From: Providencia manganoxydans
Lineage (GTDB): Bacteria > Pseudomonadota > Gammaproteobacteria > Enterobacterales > Enterobacteriaceae
Direction of reading: 5' to 3'
Assembly (NCBI RefSeq): GCF_016618195.1
Contig: NZ_CP067099.1
Span: 4,278,001 to 4,342,000, forward strand
DNA length: 64,000 bases
Below are positions 10,449-20,552 of this stretch, piece by piece. The position numbers were made by a program, and so were the translations under genes. Below the pieces are notes generated by a model. That model had not been told where the DNA came from, searched no databases, and saw nothing but the letters and a program-made list of their open reading frames with translations. The number at the start of each line of letters is the position of its first letter. The stretch's first letter is position 1.

Positions 10449-11114
10449 TTACAGCCACCCTCGTTCAAGAAACGAAACACAATGTTTATGACCAACGACA
10501 AAATGGTCTAACAGAGTCAGCCCCATTAAAGCACAAGCATCTTTAATACGGAAAGTGACTTGCCTATCAGCTTCACTGGGTTCCGCATTCCCTGAAGGAT
10601 GATTATGTGCCAATATCACTGCACTTGCATTCATTTTCATTGCATAACGAATAATTTCACGAGGGTGTACTTCAACACGATTAATCGTTCCTTTGAATAA
10701 TTCGTCATGACAAATTATCTGGTGTTGATTATTCAATAGCAGTACCACAAAAACCTCTCGTTCCTGACCTGCAAATAGTTCCAGCAGCCTTTTTTTTAGA
10801 AAGTTTGGCTCGGATATCACATCTTCATATAAAAACTGCTTAGAAAAACAACGGCGAGCTAGCTCACTGATTGCCTGAAATTGCGAATATTTGCAAATCC
10901 CTACCCCCTTGCATTGCGTAATCCTCGAATAATCCGCTTGCAGGAGTAAATGTAATGAACCAAACTCATGCAATAAACGTTCGGCGAGTTGTAAAACAGG
11001 CTCTCCGAAGCTGCCTGTACGAAGAAAAATTGCTAATAATTCCACATCCGTCAATACTGGTGCCCCATAGGCTAGTAGCTTTTCCCTTGGCTTTAAGTGT
11101 TCTTCATATTCCAT
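10449..11114 (-). CDS. radC: RadC family JAB/MPN-domain protein
   Basis: 221 residues. The N-terminal helix-hairpin-helix region (ALTDVELLAIFLRTG type) is followed by a JAB/MPN metalloprotease-like domain with the metal motif HNHPSG near residue 170 and a downstream Asp. It was historically linked to DNA repair, but its role is unresolved. ATG at 11114 is preferred over TTG at 11120 because AAGGG sits seven bases upstream. Position next to rpmBG and divergent from coaBC is the standard enterobacterial order. Confidence 0.94.
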   Translation of the reverse strand: MEYEEHLKPREKLLAYGAPVLTDVELLAIFLRTGSFGEPVLQLAERLLHEFGSLHLLLQADYSRITQCKGVGICKYSQFQAISELARRCFSKQFLYEDVISEPNFLKKRLLELFAGQEREVFVVLLLNNQHQIICHDELFKGTINRVEVHPREIIRYAMKMNASAVILAHNHPSGNAEPSEADRQVTFRIKDACALMGLTLLDHFVVGHKHCVSFLERGWL

Positions 11115-11284
11115 AAGCAAACCCTTGCTGAGTTATTTTCACACACTTTTATATGTAGAAAATAATCACAACAATGTATCCTTTACTGATTTGCGTAGCG
11201 CTTCGCAAAAATAAAAGGGTGATGATATATACAGTGCTCTCAACAATATTTCTGATATGATAATATGCTCTTCACGATGATCGG

Positions 11285-12502
11285 ATGGACAGAACAATGA
11301 CGCAGCTATTAGGTAAAAAAATAGTTCTTGGTATGAGTGGCGGTATTGCTGCTTATAAAATTCCTGAGCTAACCCGCCGCCTACGTGATGAAGGGGCTAT
11401 TGTTCGTGTAGTGATGACTGAAGGAGCAAAAGCATTTATTACACCTTTAACCCTACAAGCAGTGTCCGGCCACCCTGTCGCTGATGACTTGCTTGATCCA
11501 GGCGCTGAAGCTGCCATGGGCCACATTGAATTAGCGAAATGGGCTGATATTATTATTTTAGCACCGGCAACTGCGGACTTAATCGCACGTGTTGGAGCAG
11601 GAATGGCTAATGATTTGCTGACGACAATTTGTCTAGCATCTTCTGCACCTATCGCGGTTGTTCCAGCAATGAACCAACAAATGTATTGTGCTGCTGCCAC
11701 TCAAGAAAATTTAATCAGATTGAAACAACGCCAGTATATGATCTGGGGTCCTGATGAGGGTAGCCAAGCCTGTGGCGATATTGGCCCCGGAAGAATGATC
11801 GACCCATTAGACATTGTGCGTTTTACCCGTGAATATTTTAATGCTAAATCTGATCTAACGAATTTAAAAATTATGATTACAGCAGGGCCAACTCGTGAAG
11901 ATTTAGATCCTGTTCGTTTTATTAGTAATCATAGTTCTGGAAAAATGGGCTTTGCCATTGCCGAAGCGGCAAGCCAACGTGGTGCACAAGTGACTTTAAT
12001 CGCTGGCCCCGTGAATTTACCTACACCTAAAGGCGTAACTCGTATTGATGTTATTAGTGCACTTGATATGTATGAGCAAGTACATAAAACAATCACTGAA
12101 CAAGATATTTTTATTGGTTGTGCTGCCGTCGCTGATTATCGTTCAAAAACAATTGCTGAAAATAAAATTAAAAAACAAGGTGATGAGGTCATCATTACTC
12201 TCGTTAAAAACCCTGATATTGTTGCCAGCGTCGGCTATTTAACCGAACACCGCCCCTATGTTGTTGGGTTTGCTGCGGAAACTCAAAATGTGGAAGAATA
12301 TGCACGCCAAAAACGCCTGCAAAAGAAATTAGACCTAATATGTGCGAATGATGTTTCCCTTGCAGATAATGGTTTTAATAGTGATAACAATGCGCTACAT
12401 ATATTCGACGCTTCTGGCGATGTACTGCTTCCCCACAATAACAAGCTGACATTAAGCCATTACTTACTTGACGAGATACTTCAACGTTATGAAAAAAATT
12501 GA
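11285..12502 (+). CDS. coaBC: Bifunctional phosphopantothenoylcysteine decarboxylase/synthetase
   Basis: Two steps of coenzyme A synthesis: CoaB joins cysteine to 4'-phosphopantothenate using CTP, and CoaC decarboxylates the product with FMN. The 405 residues hold CoaC first ([10 protein letters not shown] near the start, active-site His in [19 protein letters not shown]), then CoaB from about 190 ([33 protein letters not shown]). The start could also be the ATG four codons later. The end overlaps dut by 14 bases. Confidence 0.96.
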   Translation: MDRTMTQLLGKKIVLGMSGGIAAYKIPELTRRLRDEGAIVRVVMTEGAKAFITPLTLQAVSGHPVADDLLDPGAEAAMGHIELAKWADIIILAPATADLIARVGAGMANDLLTTICLASSAPIAVVPAMNQQMYCAAATQENLIRLKQRQYMIWGPDEGSQACGDIGPGRMIDPLDIVRFTREYFNAKSDLTNLKIMITAGPTREDLDPVRFISNHSSGKMGFAIAEAASQRGAQVTLIAGPVNLPTPKGVTRIDVISALDMYEQVHKTITEQDIFIGCAAVADYRSKTIAENKIKKQGDEVIITLVKNPDIVASVGYLTEHRPYVVGFAAETQNVEEYARQKRLQKKLDLICANDVSLADNGFNSDNNALHIFDASGDVLLPHNNKLTLSHYLLDEILQRYEKN

Positions 12503-12944
12503 TCTGAAAATCCTTGATCCCCGTATCGGTAACGAGTTTCCTTTACCAACATATGCAACATCAGGTTCTGCTGGATTAGACCTACGTGCTTGCCTTGATG
12601 CTCCAATTGATTTAGCACCAGGCCAAACTGAGCTTATACCTACAGGACTCGCTATTCATATTGCTGATGAACAACTTGCGGCAGTTATTCTTCCTCGTTC
12701 AGGTTTAGGTCATAAACATGGCGTGGTACTTGGTAACTTAGTGGGTCTCATTGATTCAGACTACCAAGGCCAGTTAATGGTTTCCGTTTGGAATAGAGGA
12801 AATCAAACATTTACAATTGAGCCAGGAGAGCGTTTAGCACAAATGGTTTTCGTCCCTGTTGTACAAGCACAATTTAATATTGTTGATGACTTTGATGCAA
12901 CAGAACGTGGTACCGGTGGATTTGGCCACTCAGGTCGCCAATAA
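12489..12944 (+). CDS. dut: dUTP diphosphatase
   Basis: Homotrimeric dUTPase that hydrolyses dUTP to dUMP and PPi, keeping uracil out of DNA and feeding dTMP synthesis. The five family motifs are visible: [37 protein letters not shown] and [10 protein letters not shown]. The start at ATG 12489 gives [10 protein letters not shown], matching the family, and is preferred over the in-frame upstream start at 12468. The 151 residues equal the E. coli enzyme. It overlaps the coaBC end, so translation is probably coupled. Confidence 0.97.
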   Translation: MKKIDLKILDPRIGNEFPLPTYATSGSAGLDLRACLDAPIDLAPGQTELIPTGLAIHIADEQLAAVILPRSGLGHKHGVVLGNLVGLIDSDYQGQLMVSVWNRGNQTFTIEPGERLAQMVFVPVVQAQFNIVDDFDATERGTGGFGHSGRQ

Positions 12945-13076
12945 CAAATTGATATTACTGGTAATATTCAACCATTATTGATGTTGAAATAAAAATAAAT
13001 CTACCAGTAAATTTAACTAAAAATGTGGATGGTGTGGTTGTGGTATTAGGGTTTTATCCCTCTTGAAGGAGTAAAT

Positions 13077-13222
13077 CTATACTCTAGAATGACTCTTGAT
13101 GCAGCTAAGTGACGAGTCAATTAGCTACTAGGAACATAAAAAACATGTAACTGGTACAAATAAACGTCGTCATTATCACTTAACAAAATGTGCTGCAACT
13201 TGAAGTATTATGAGTGTATATA
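13077..13222. repeat. Dispersed palindromic repeat, copy 3 (degenerate)
   Basis: CTATACTCTAGAATGACTC at the left and TGCTGCAACTTGAAGTATTATGAG at the right, with intervening sequence similar to other copies. It lies in the 560-base dut-slmA spacer (12945-13504), which otherwise shows only the AT-rich slmA upstream region. Confidence 0.65.
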
Positions 13223-13504
13223 TATAGAAACAGTATGTTTAATGGTCAAAATTGAATGTTGTTTGGCAGTAATTGGAATTTACAAGGTAGAGCTTACCAA
13301 GTATTAATACCGAGTATCTTTATTACTCATTCTGCCAAATGCATCGATTTTTACTGCTTAATGTACTAAACGATTTATGTATACGATTTACACCCCTTTC
13401 ACAACTATCACCCTGCTTTATCTTATACTTACCCTCGATTATATTTACTTAGGGTAAAATTTTAGATAATTTGTTGTGCTGTTTTAGCAGGGGTCTCATA
13501 AGAC

Positions 13505-14104
13505 ATGGCAGAAAAAGCGATAACAAAAAAACGCAACAGGCGTGAAGAGATATTACAATCACTTGCATTAATGCTCGAAAGTAGTGATGGTAGTCAGCGA
13601 ATTACCACTGCAAAACTTGCAGCAAATGTTGGCGTATCCGAAGCTGCGTTATATCGTCATTTTCCAAGTAAAACGAAAATGTTCGATAGCTTAATTGAGT
13701 TTATTGAGGATTCGCTCGTTTCACGTATTAATCTCATCTTAAATGATGAAAAAGATACGATCCTTAGAATTAAACTTATTTTAGTGCTTATCTTAGGCTT
13801 TTCAGAGAAAAATCCAGGCCTGACCAGGATCATGACAGGTCATGCTCTGATGTTTGAGCAAGATAGGCTTCAAGGTCGTATTAACCAATTATTTGAAAGA
13901 ATTGAGTCACAATTACGCCAAGTATTAAAAGAAAAGAAAATACGCGACGGTCACGGCTTTACCCATGATGAATCACTTCTCGCAAGCCAATTACTGGCAT
14001 TTTGTGAAGGGATGCTATCTCGTTTCGTGCGTTCAGAATTCCGTTATCGCCCAACAACTGAATTTGAAGCTCGCTGGCCTTTAATTTTAGCTCAGCTACA
14101 ATAG
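13505..14104 (+). CDS. slmA: Nucleoid occlusion factor SlmA
   Basis: TetR-family DNA-binding protein that blocks FtsZ ring assembly over the chromosome when bound to its sites. It has 199 residues. The N-terminal helix-turn-helix spans about residues 30-52 ([26 protein letters not shown]), followed by the all-helical dimer and FtsZ-binding domain. Position between dut and pyrE is the conserved enterobacterial one. A weak ribosome binding site (CAGGGG) precedes the ATG. Confidence 0.96.
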   Translation: MAEKAITKKRNRREEILQSLALMLESSDGSQRITTAKLAANVGVSEAALYRHFPSKTKMFDSLIEFIEDSLVSRINLILNDEKDTILRIKLILVLILGFSEKNPGLTRIMTGHALMFEQDRLQGRINQLFERIESQLRQVLKEKKIRDGHGFTHDESLLASQLLAFCEGMLSRFVRSEFRYRPTTEFEARWPLILAQLQ

Positions 14105-14125
14105 TGGTTTGAACGACTACTCACC

Positions 14126-14155
14126 CCGCCCATATTTGGGCGAGGGCTTTTTTCT
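14126..14155 (+). terminator. Terminator between slmA and pyrE
   Basis: CCCGCCCATATTTGGGCGAG hairpin followed by GGC and a T run: CGCCC pairs with GGGCG around a short loop. It lies just after the slmA stop, between convergent genes. Confidence 0.8.
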
Positions 14156-14217
14156 TACCGCTAATTCAGTTTCTATCTTGCTGTGATCCCCAGTGATCTG
14201 GGCTGTAATTTAACAAG

Positions 14218-14859
14218 TTAAATACCATATTGTTCGCGATATACCATCATCGCACTTAAATGCTGCTGCATATCTGCGCGCTCCGTGAGATAGACGATTA
14301 AGTCACTCATTGTAATAATTGAATAGACTTTGCAGTGATAATCACGCTCGACCTCTTGCACCGCCGAGATTTCACCCTTCCCTTTTTCTTGGCGGTCAAG
14401 GCACAAAAGCACACCATTAAGTGTTGCATTTTGCTGCTTAATAATTTCCATTGACTCTCGAATTGCAGTTCCCGCGGTAATGACATCATCAACCACCACG
14501 ACTTTTCCTTTTAATGGGCTTCCGACTAACGTACCGCCTTCGCCATGATCTTTCGCTTCTTTACGGTTAAAGCAGTATGGCATATCAATATCATGATGTT
14601 CAGCTAATGCGACCGCAGTTGTTGTCGCAATAGGAATACCTTTATACGCCGGCCCAAACAGGACATCACATTCAATCGCACTTTCCTTGAGAGCCTGCGC
14701 ATAAAAACGACCAACGAGAGCTAGGTCACGCCCTGTGTTAAATAATCCTGCATTAAAAAAGTAAGGACTTTTGCGGCCTGATTTCAGCGTAAACTCACCA
14801 AATTTAAGTACTTCTTTTTTCATGGCAAGTTCTATAAATTCGCGCTGATAAGCTTTCAT
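14218..14859 (-). CDS. pyrE: Orotate phosphoribosyltransferase
   Basis: Fifth step of UMP synthesis: orotate plus PRPP gives OMP and PPi. The 213-residue protein carries the PRPP-binding motif [13 protein letters not shown] near 120-132 and the flexible-loop [10 protein letters not shown] near 100. It lies downstream of rph, with an attenuator-like terminator between them as in E. coli, where UTP supply sets read-through by RNA polymerase coupled to translation of rph. Confidence 0.97.
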   Translation of the reverse strand: MKAYQREFIELAMKKEVLKFGEFTLKSGRKSPYFFNAGLFNTGRDLALVGRFYAQALKESAIECDVLFGPAYKGIPIATTTAVALAEHHDIDMPYCFNRKEAKDHGEGGTLVGSPLKGKVVVVDDVITAGTAIRESMEIIKQQNATLNGVLLCLDRQEKGKGEISAVQEVERDYHCKVYSIITMSDLIVYLTERADMQQHLSAMMVYREQYGI

Positions 14860-14944
14860 GGGTCAATTCCTCAATAATTAACGTCAATATGTTTAAAACG
14901 ATAAATCACACATCACTGATTGCTAATCGCAAACAATCAGACAT

Positions 14945-14970
14945 AAAAAAGGCGACTATTTCAGCCGCCT
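14945..14970 (-). terminator. rph-pyrE attenuator
   Basis: On the minus strand the sequence downstream of rph is AGGCGGCTGAAATAGTCGCC followed by TTTTTT, a compact hairpin plus U tract between rph and pyrE. E. coli has the same arrangement, controlled by pyrimidine level through coupling. Here rph stops 14 bases before the hairpin, close enough for a translating ribosome to interfere. Confidence 0.82.
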
Positions 14971-14983
14971 ATTAAAAATAACT

Positions 14984-15697
14984 TTACTTCAACGCTTCTC
15001 GCTGAGCTTCGAAAATGGAATCTAGTCCCGTTTTAGCAAGCGCTAATAATGATAGTAGCTCTTCATGACTAAACGGCTCTCCTTCAGCCGTTCCTTGAAC
15101 TTCAATCATACGACCATCGTCCATCATCACAACATTCATATCGGTTTCAGCCGCAGAATCTTCGACATACTCAAGGTCACACAACGCTTCGTTATTCACG
15201 ATCCCGACAGAAACAGCTGCAACCATCGATTTCAATGGGCTTTTTACCAATTTACCTTGTTCAACCATTTTATTTAATGCATCAACCAAAGCGACACAAG
15301 CGCCTGAAATTGCAGCGGTACGCGTTCCACCATCAGCTTGGATCACATCACAATCTAATGTAATGGTATATTCACCTAACTTTTTAAGATCAACAGCTGC
15401 GCGTAAAGAACGAGCTATTAAACGTTGAATTTCCATGGTACGCCCTGTTTGCTTTCCTTTGGCTGCTTCACGTTGGTTACGTGAATTAGTCGCACGAGGT
15501 AACATACCATATTCTGCGGTGACCCAACCTTGACCTTGGCCTTTTAAAAAGCGAGGTACACCTTCTTCTACTGTTGCATTACATAACACCTTCGTGTCGC
15601 CAAACTCAATAAGAACAGAGCCTTCCGCATGCTTAGTATAGTTGCGTGAAATCTTAATTGGACGCATTTGGTCTGCCATTCTGCCTTCTGGACGCAT
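14984..15697 (-). CDS. rph: Ribonuclease PH
   Basis: Phosphorolytic 3'-5' exoribonuclease that trims tRNA and other RNA 3' ends. The 237-residue reading frame is intact, unlike the frameshifted rph of E. coli K-12. It has [18 protein letters not shown] near the start, [16 protein letters not shown] near 120 and [11 protein letters not shown] near 180. The ATG at 15697 gives MRPEGR, matching family starts. Its translation close to the downstream attenuator probably helps control pyrE. Confidence 0.96.
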   Translation of the reverse strand: MRPEGRMADQMRPIKISRNYTKHAEGSVLIEFGDTKVLCNATVEEGVPRFLKGQGQGWVTAEYGMLPRATNSRNQREAAKGKQTGRTMEIQRLIARSLRAAVDLKKLGEYTITLDCDVIQADGGTRTAAISGACVALVDALNKMVEQGKLVKSPLKSMVAAVSVGIVNNEALCDLEYVEDSAAETDMNVVMMDDGRMIEVQGTAEGEPFSHEELLSLLALAKTGLDSIFEAQREALK

Positions 15698-15818
15698 GGT
15701 GTTATCTCCATTTTCAACTTAATTGTCGCGCATTATACGTGCTTAAAACGATAATGCCTATCATGACATCATGCATAGCGCTATAATCTTGTCATATCCA
15801 TTTTTATAGGAACGAATT

Positions 15819-16682
15819 ATGATCCGTAGTATGACCGCTTTTGCCCGCCGTGATATCAAGGGGGAATGGGGGAGTGCGGCCTGGGAGCTGCGTTCCGTTA
15901 ATCAACGTTACCTAGAAACCTACATTCGTCTCCCTGAACAATTCCGAAGCCTAGAGCCAGTTATCCGTGAAAGGATCCGCTCTCGTCTCACTCGAGGTAA
16001 AGTCGAATGTAATCTGCGCTTTGAGTTAGATGGTGCAAATCGTGGTGAGTTGATCCTTAACGAAGAACTTGCACGTCAAATTATTAGTGCCGCTAATTGG
16101 GTGAAAAATTATAGTCACGAAGGTGAAATTAACCCATTAGAAATTTTGCGTTGGCCCGGTGTAATGTCCGCTGGCGAACAAGATTTAGATGCGATTAGTG
16201 AACAACTTTTATTAGGGCTTGATGAAACACTTGATGCCTTTATACAAAGCCGAGAAGCTGAAGGTGCTGCACTACATACTTTAATTGAGCAACGTCTTGA
16301 TGGTGTTCTCGTTGAAGTCGCTAAAGTTCGTCAACATATGCCTGAAATTTTGCAATGGCAACGCGAGCGCTTGAAAACTAAGTTAGAAGAAGCTGATATT
16401 CAAGTCGATAGTAACCGTTTAGAGCAAGAACTGATCCTATTAGCGCAACGCGTTGATGTCGCTGAAGAACTTGATAGGCTCGAAGCTCATGTAAAAGAAA
16501 CGCGTAATATCCTTAAAAAGAAAGATGCTAATGGCCGACGCCTTGATTTTATGATGCAAGAGTTCAACCGTGAATCTAATACGCTAGCCTCAAAATCAAT
16601 TAATAGTGAAGTTACCAATTCGGCTGTTGAGCTGAAAGTGTTGATTGAACAAATGAGAGAGCAGATTCAAAATATTGAATAA
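15819..16682 (+). CDS. yicC: YicC family endoribonuclease
   Basis: 287 residues. Starts MIRSMTAFARRD, the signature of the YicC/YloC family, and has the C-terminal DUF1732-type region with RLDFMMQEFNRESNTL and SKSINSEVTN. E. coli YicC has been described as an endoribonuclease that promotes decay of the small RNA RyhB; the same role here is inferred from family only. Divergent from rph as in E. coli. Confidence 0.94.
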   Translation: MIRSMTAFARRDIKGEWGSAAWELRSVNQRYLETYIRLPEQFRSLEPVIRERIRSRLTRGKVECNLRFELDGANRGELILNEELARQIISAANWVKNYSHEGEINPLEILRWPGVMSAGEQDLDAISEQLLLGLDETLDAFIQSREAEGAALHTLIEQRLDGVLVEVAKVRQHMPEILQWQRERLKTKLEEADIQVDSNRLEQELILLAQRVDVAEELDRLEAHVKETRNILKKKDANGRRLDFMMQEFNRESNTLASKSINSEVTNSAVELKVLIEQMREQIQNIE

Positions 16683-16702
16683 GCAATTGCTTTTTTGTGT
16701 CT

Positions 16703-16736
16703 AGTAGAGCCGGTAAATATTACTGGCTTCTCTACT
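16703..16736 (+). terminator. Stem-loop after yicC
   Basis: AGTAGAG at the 5' side pairs with CTCTACT at the 3' side, with an inner GGTA/TACT stem. There is no T run immediately after it, so termination strength is uncertain. Confidence 0.45.
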
Positions 16737-16792
16737 CATACATTATACATACTTAAATTTTTCCATTGATTAGCCCTCCGCACTTTACTTTT

Positions 16793-16811
16793 GATAATGA
16801 TAATTGTTATC
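16793..16811 (+). promoter_or_regulatory. Fur box
   Basis: GATAATGATAATTGTTATC matches the 19-base Fur consensus GATAATGATAATCATTATC at 17 positions. It is centred about 39 bases before the ATG of the binding-protein gene, so iron repression of that gene is expected. Confidence 0.87.
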
Positions 16812-16840
16812 GTTATGTCAAGTTCAAAAGGGGTCTAAAT

Positions 16841-17971
16841 ATGAAAATCGTAAATCACCTGCTCTCCACAATAATCATTACTTTTGTTTCCTTCTCTGGG
16901 TTAGCAACAACATACCCAGTGACACTCACTGATATTGATGGCCAGAAAATTACCTTACAGCAAGAACCTAAACGGGTTGTCCTACAAGATGGTAGGGATA
17001 TTTTAACTCTTGCATTACTTGACAGAGATAATCCATTTAATCGTGTTGTCGCTTGGAACAATAACCTAAAAAAAACAGATCCAAAAACGGTCGAGTTACT
17101 AGGCCAAAAATGGCAATCTGATATGCAAAAAATCCCTGATATGGGATTTAACGATAAAGGTGAAGTCAATACTGAACTGGTTATTGCTCAAAAGCCTGAT
17201 GTACTTATTGCTCAGCTACGTGCCAAACCCGCTTTAGAAGGTTCGGGGGTAGTTAGCCGCCTAAAAGAAGCCAATATTCCTATCCTATATATTGATACTT
17301 TTTTACAGCCTGTAAAAAACACCACTGCAAGTATCGATATTCTTGGTCAAGCGCTAAATAAAGAAACAGAAGCTAAAGCCTATACTGATTTTTACCAAAG
17401 CCATTTGACTGCCGTTCAACAAACAACAGCAAAAATTAAACAACAGCCTCAAGTGTTTATTGAAGCCAAAGCGGGTGCCAATGGCAGTGATAGCTGCTGC
17501 TTTACCCATAACAATGCAGGCTGGGGTGGAATGGTCCAAGCAACTGGCGCTAAGAATATTGGTAGCCAATTTTTACCAGGAGCTTCAGGCACTGTATCTT
17601 TAGAGCAAGTGTTAACCTCCAAACCAGATGTTTATATTGTGACGGGCTCTCGTTGGATTAATAAAAACAGTATTGCTGCACCATTTGGTTATGGCGTAAC
17701 GGAGAAAGAAAATCAAAGTGGTTTTGAAAGATTAGAAAATAGGATCGGATTTAACCAAATCAGCGCCGTGAAAAATGGCCGATTATATGGTGTGTATCAT
17801 AATTTTTATAATCACCCATACAATATTGTTGGCATCGAATACCTAGCAAAATTTATTTACCCAGAGCAATTTACCACTCTTAAGCCTGAAGATACCTATA
17901 ATCAAATTATTACCACATTTACGACAATTCCTGTCGCTGATGCTATTTGGGGATCTCAAGCAAAACATTAG
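16841..17971 (+). CDS. Iron-type ABC transporter substrate-binding protein
   Basis: A 376-residue exported protein. The signal peptide covers roughly residues 1-22 (MKIVNHLLS..FSGLA). The mature part is a class III periplasmic binding fold, with TDIDGQKITL near the start and KPDVLIAQ and KPDVYIVTG at the two strand ends typical of FecB/TroA-like siderophore or haem carriers. ATG 16841 is chosen over an in-frame upstream start because AAAAGGGG lies just before it and a signal peptide follows directly. The Fur box upstream supports a role in iron uptake. No permease or ATPase gene is adjacent, so it must use a distant transporter; ligand unknown. Confidence 0.85.
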   Translation: MKIVNHLLSTIIITFVSFSGLATTYPVTLTDIDGQKITLQQEPKRVVLQDGRDILTLALLDRDNPFNRVVAWNNNLKKTDPKTVELLGQKWQSDMQKIPDMGFNDKGEVNTELVIAQKPDVLIAQLRAKPALEGSGVVSRLKEANIPILYIDTFLQPVKNTTASIDILGQALNKETEAKAYTDFYQSHLTAVQQTTAKIKQQPQVFIEAKAGANGSDSCCFTHNNAGWGGMVQATGAKNIGSQFLPGASGTVSLEQVLTSKPDVYIVTGSRWINKNSIAAPFGYGVTEKENQSGFERLENRIGFNQISAVKNGRLYGVYHNFYNHPYNIVGIEYLAKFIYPEQFTTLKPEDTYNQIITTFTTIPVADAIWGSQAKH

Positions 17972-17982
17972 CCATTATTCAC

Positions 17983-18131
17983 AGGCTCTCATATATACTC
18001 TAAATAATTCTAGATGCTGATAGACGAGTCACATAGATTAAACTATGTGACTCGGTGAGCGTCGCGCAGTCACTTATATCTCAACAAAAAGCCCTGCAAC
18101 TTGAAGTATGGCGAGTATATGAGAGCCAGTA
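17983..18131. repeat. Dispersed palindromic repeat, copy 4, with extended inverted ends
   Basis: GGCTCTCATATATACTCTAA at the left is mirrored by GCGAGTATATGAGAGCC at the right, giving about 16-base inverted ends around the usual repeat (CTAAATAATTCTAG ... CTGCAACTTGAAGTATGGCG). It sits between the convergent binding-protein and xapB genes and could also act as a terminator. Confidence 0.8.
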
Positions 18132-18137
18132 CTCACT

Positions 18138-19391
18138 TTATGCTTTAGCTACTGTCAGTTCACCTTCTCTATTATGATGATAATGGAAGGTGAAATAGAA
18201 AATAACAGCCAGCACCACAGTATAAGAAGCGAATACTAACCAAATAGTCTGCCAATCTTTCACGCCATCTACACTGAAGTAATCAACCACTAATCCACTG
18301 ACTATCGCACCAAAGTAAGCTCCTACCCCATTAACCATAGTCATAAACAGCCCTTGGGCGCTGGCCCTCATGCGGTTATCGACTTCTTTTTCAATAAAAA
18401 TAGATCCAGAAATATTAAAGAAATCAAAAGCACAACCATAAACAATCATCGACATAATCAAAAACATCAGGCCGATTGCAGATGGATCACCAAAAGCAAA
18501 GAACCCAAACCTTAATGTCCAAGCTAACATACTCAGTAACATGACGGTTTTGATGCCATAACGTTTTAAAAAGAAGGGGATCGCCAAAATAAAACCAACT
18601 TCAGCCATTTGTGAAACTGATAATAAAATCGAAGGATATTGAACAATTAGGCTATCCTGATAGAGAGGATCACGAGCAAAATCGTGCAGGAATGGGCTAC
18701 CAAATGTATTGGTAATTTGTAAAACCGCGCCTAATAGCATGGCAAATAAAAAGAATACCGCCATGATCGGTTTTTTAAATAGGACTAACGCATCAAGGCC
18801 TAATTTACTCACCCAACTCGTTGAGATGGCTTTTTTATTCACAGCAATGTGTGGCAGTGTCAAAGAATACAACGCTAACAATAATGAGCAACTTCCCGCA
18901 ATATAGAGTTGCATACTACTTAATTCAAATTTTAATAAACTGATGCTCCACATTGCAATGATAAAGCCAACCGTTCCAAATACTCGTATAGGTGGAAAGT
19001 TTGCAACAGAATCTAATTGATATTGGCTGAGTGAGGAGTAGCTAATCGAGTTGGATAATGCAATAGTTGGCATAAATGCCATCGCATTTATCAGCATTAT
19101 CCAAAACATCAGTGTCGAATCCGTCACCGTTGCCGCATAGAATAACGAACCCGCACAGATAACATGACAAATCATATATAATCGATTTGCCGGAATGTAT
19201 TTATCTGCAATAATTCCGATAATACCGGGCATCAGAATAGCGGCAACGCCTTTAGAGCTGTAAACCAGTCCAACTTCAGCACCAGAAAAATTTAGTGTTT
19301 TGATCATGTAGGCGCCGAGTGTGACTAACCAGCTTCCCCAGACAAAATACTGTAAAAATAACATAACTTTTAAGCGGGTTTTAATATTCAT
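18138..19391 (-). CDS. xapB: XapB-like nucleoside/xanthosine permease (MFS)
   Basis: Nucleoside:H+ symporter family protein with about 12 membrane segments, 417 residues. FLQYFVWGSWLVTLGAYM, FPPIRVFGTVGFI, MIVYGCAFDFFNISGS and the VDYFSVDGVKDWQTIW loop closely follow E. coli XapB, more than NupG, in the segments I can recall. ATG 19391 is chosen because GGAG lies a few bases upstream; an alternative ATG is at 19403. It is third in line after the phosphorylase and the EamA gene, separated from the latter by a repeat copy. The substrate is likely purine nucleosides. Confidence 0.85.
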   Translation of the reverse strand: MNIKTRLKVMLFLQYFVWGSWLVTLGAYMIKTLNFSGAEVGLVYSSKGVAAILMPGIIGIIADKYIPANRLYMICHVICAGSLFYAATVTDSTLMFWIMLINAMAFMPTIALSNSISYSSLSQYQLDSVANFPPIRVFGTVGFIIAMWSISLLKFELSSMQLYIAGSCSLLLALYSLTLPHIAVNKKAISTSWVSKLGLDALVLFKKPIMAVFFLFAMLLGAVLQITNTFGSPFLHDFARDPLYQDSLIVQYPSILLSVSQMAEVGFILAIPFFLKRYGIKTVMLLSMLAWTLRFGFFAFGDPSAIGLMFLIMSMIVYGCAFDFFNISGSIFIEKEVDNRMRASAQGLFMTMVNGVGAYFGAIVSGLVVDYFSVDGVKDWQTIWLVFASYTVVLAVIFYFTFHYHHNREGELTVAKA

Positions 19392-19419
19392 ACGAAGCTC
19401 CATTGGGAGTGATAGCCCT

Positions 19420-19600
19420 TATACTTCAAGTTGCAATCTCACTATACTCGTCATACTTCAAGATGCAGGGTTGTTGACTGCCCCCAGCCAGCCGAGTCAC
19501 ATAGTTCATCTATGCTCCCGGTCTATCTTCACTTGTCGCCTATCTGCAACTCGAATTATTTAGAGTAATAAATTAACTGCAGATCGAATTATTTAGAGTT
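19420..19600. repeat. Dispersed palindromic repeat, copy 5 (nested or double)
   Basis: Contains two TACTTCAAG..TGCA ends (19421 and 19453) and two CGAATTATTTAGAGT ends (19552 and 19586), so one copy appears partly duplicated. The inner part (CCGAGTCACATAGTTCATC, TATGCTCCCG, TATCTTCACTTGTCGCC) matches the reverse complement of the copy at 41171-41303 almost base for base. Confidence 0.8.
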
Positions 19601-20496
19601 CTTACTTTATTTGTTTTTATTTTCACTTCAGCAATAGCGACGCCAAATAGAATAATGGCAACACCAATAAACTGAATGAATTCAAGGGGTAGATGTAATA
19701 CGGTTACAGATAATAATATGGTTACGGGCAACTGCATTGAACTTAAAATGGTCGCCAAGCTGGTTCCTATCAGAGGAGTCCCCTTAGCAAACATCCACAT
19801 GCCAAAGAAGGATCCGAAAAAAGCAAGAGGTAGACCATAAGAGAAAAACAGTGCATTAAATGTAGTCAAATCTAACAAGAAGGTTGGAGGAACAACGATA
19901 GAGGTTAAAATAGCACCACCAGTGACCATAATGGCTGAACGCATCATAGGATCAGTGTTAACAGCAAGTGCTCCACTCACATAAACGCGTACTGCATTCG
20001 ATAACGCAGCACATAGCCCTAAAGCAATCCCCAACCAATGAAATTGAATACCTGATGTATTCAGCAGCCCAGTTGCAAACAGAGTTCCGATTAAAATCAA
20101 TAACACAGAAACAATCGTCATTAATACAGGAAACTGCCTTGTCACAACAGCATTAATCGCTACCCCCATCCAAGTGAACTGTAAAAACAGCACGACTCCT
20201 AGTGCGGGTGACAAATACTGTAGTGATGCATAATACAGTAAGCCAGTTAACCCCGTTGTGGTTCCTGTTAGTAACATCAACATTGATTGCTTACGCGTCG
20301 GCCAGCTCAGTTTTTTCTTTCTAGCTACGGCTCCAGCGACAACAAATAACCATAACAAAACAGCCCCTAAAACTGTTTGGCTGCCGATAACATCATTTAA
20401 AGAAAACCCAGCTTGATACGCCAAAACCACCAATGTTGATAAAATGCCATAGCTGCAAGCGCCCAGCGAAACTAAAATTAACCCCTTTAATTTCAT
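19573..20496 (-). CDS. EamA/DMT-family transporter
   Basis: 307 residues with about ten hydrophobic segments in two EamA repeats; the second begins near residue 150. The family exports or imports small metabolites; here nothing in the sequence fixes the substrate. ATG 20496 is preferred over GTG 20508 because AGGTGGG lies just upstream. It lies between a purine nucleoside phosphorylase and a nucleoside permease in the same direction, so nucleobase, nucleoside or pentose-phosphate-related traffic is a reasonable guess. The last codons run into the repeat copy downstream. Confidence 0.85.
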   Translation of the reverse strand: MKLKGLILVSLGACSYGILSTLVVLAYQAGFSLNDVIGSQTVLGAVLLWLFVVAGAVARKKKLSWPTRKQSMLMLLTGTTTGLTGLLYYASLQYLSPALGVVLFLQFTWMGVAINAVVTRQFPVLMTIVSVLLILIGTLFATGLLNTSGIQFHWLGIALGLCAALSNAVRVYVSGALAVNTDPMMRSAIMVTGGAILTSIVVPPTFLLDLTTFNALFFSYGLPLAFFGSFFGMWMFAKGTPLIGTSLATILSSMQLPVTILLSVTVLHLPLEFIQFIGVAIILFGVAIAEVKIKTNKVRTLNNSICS

Positions 20497-20552
20497 TTTA
20501 ATACCCACCTACATACTGCCTACGGCATTCTTTATATTAGTTTGAGAAAAAG

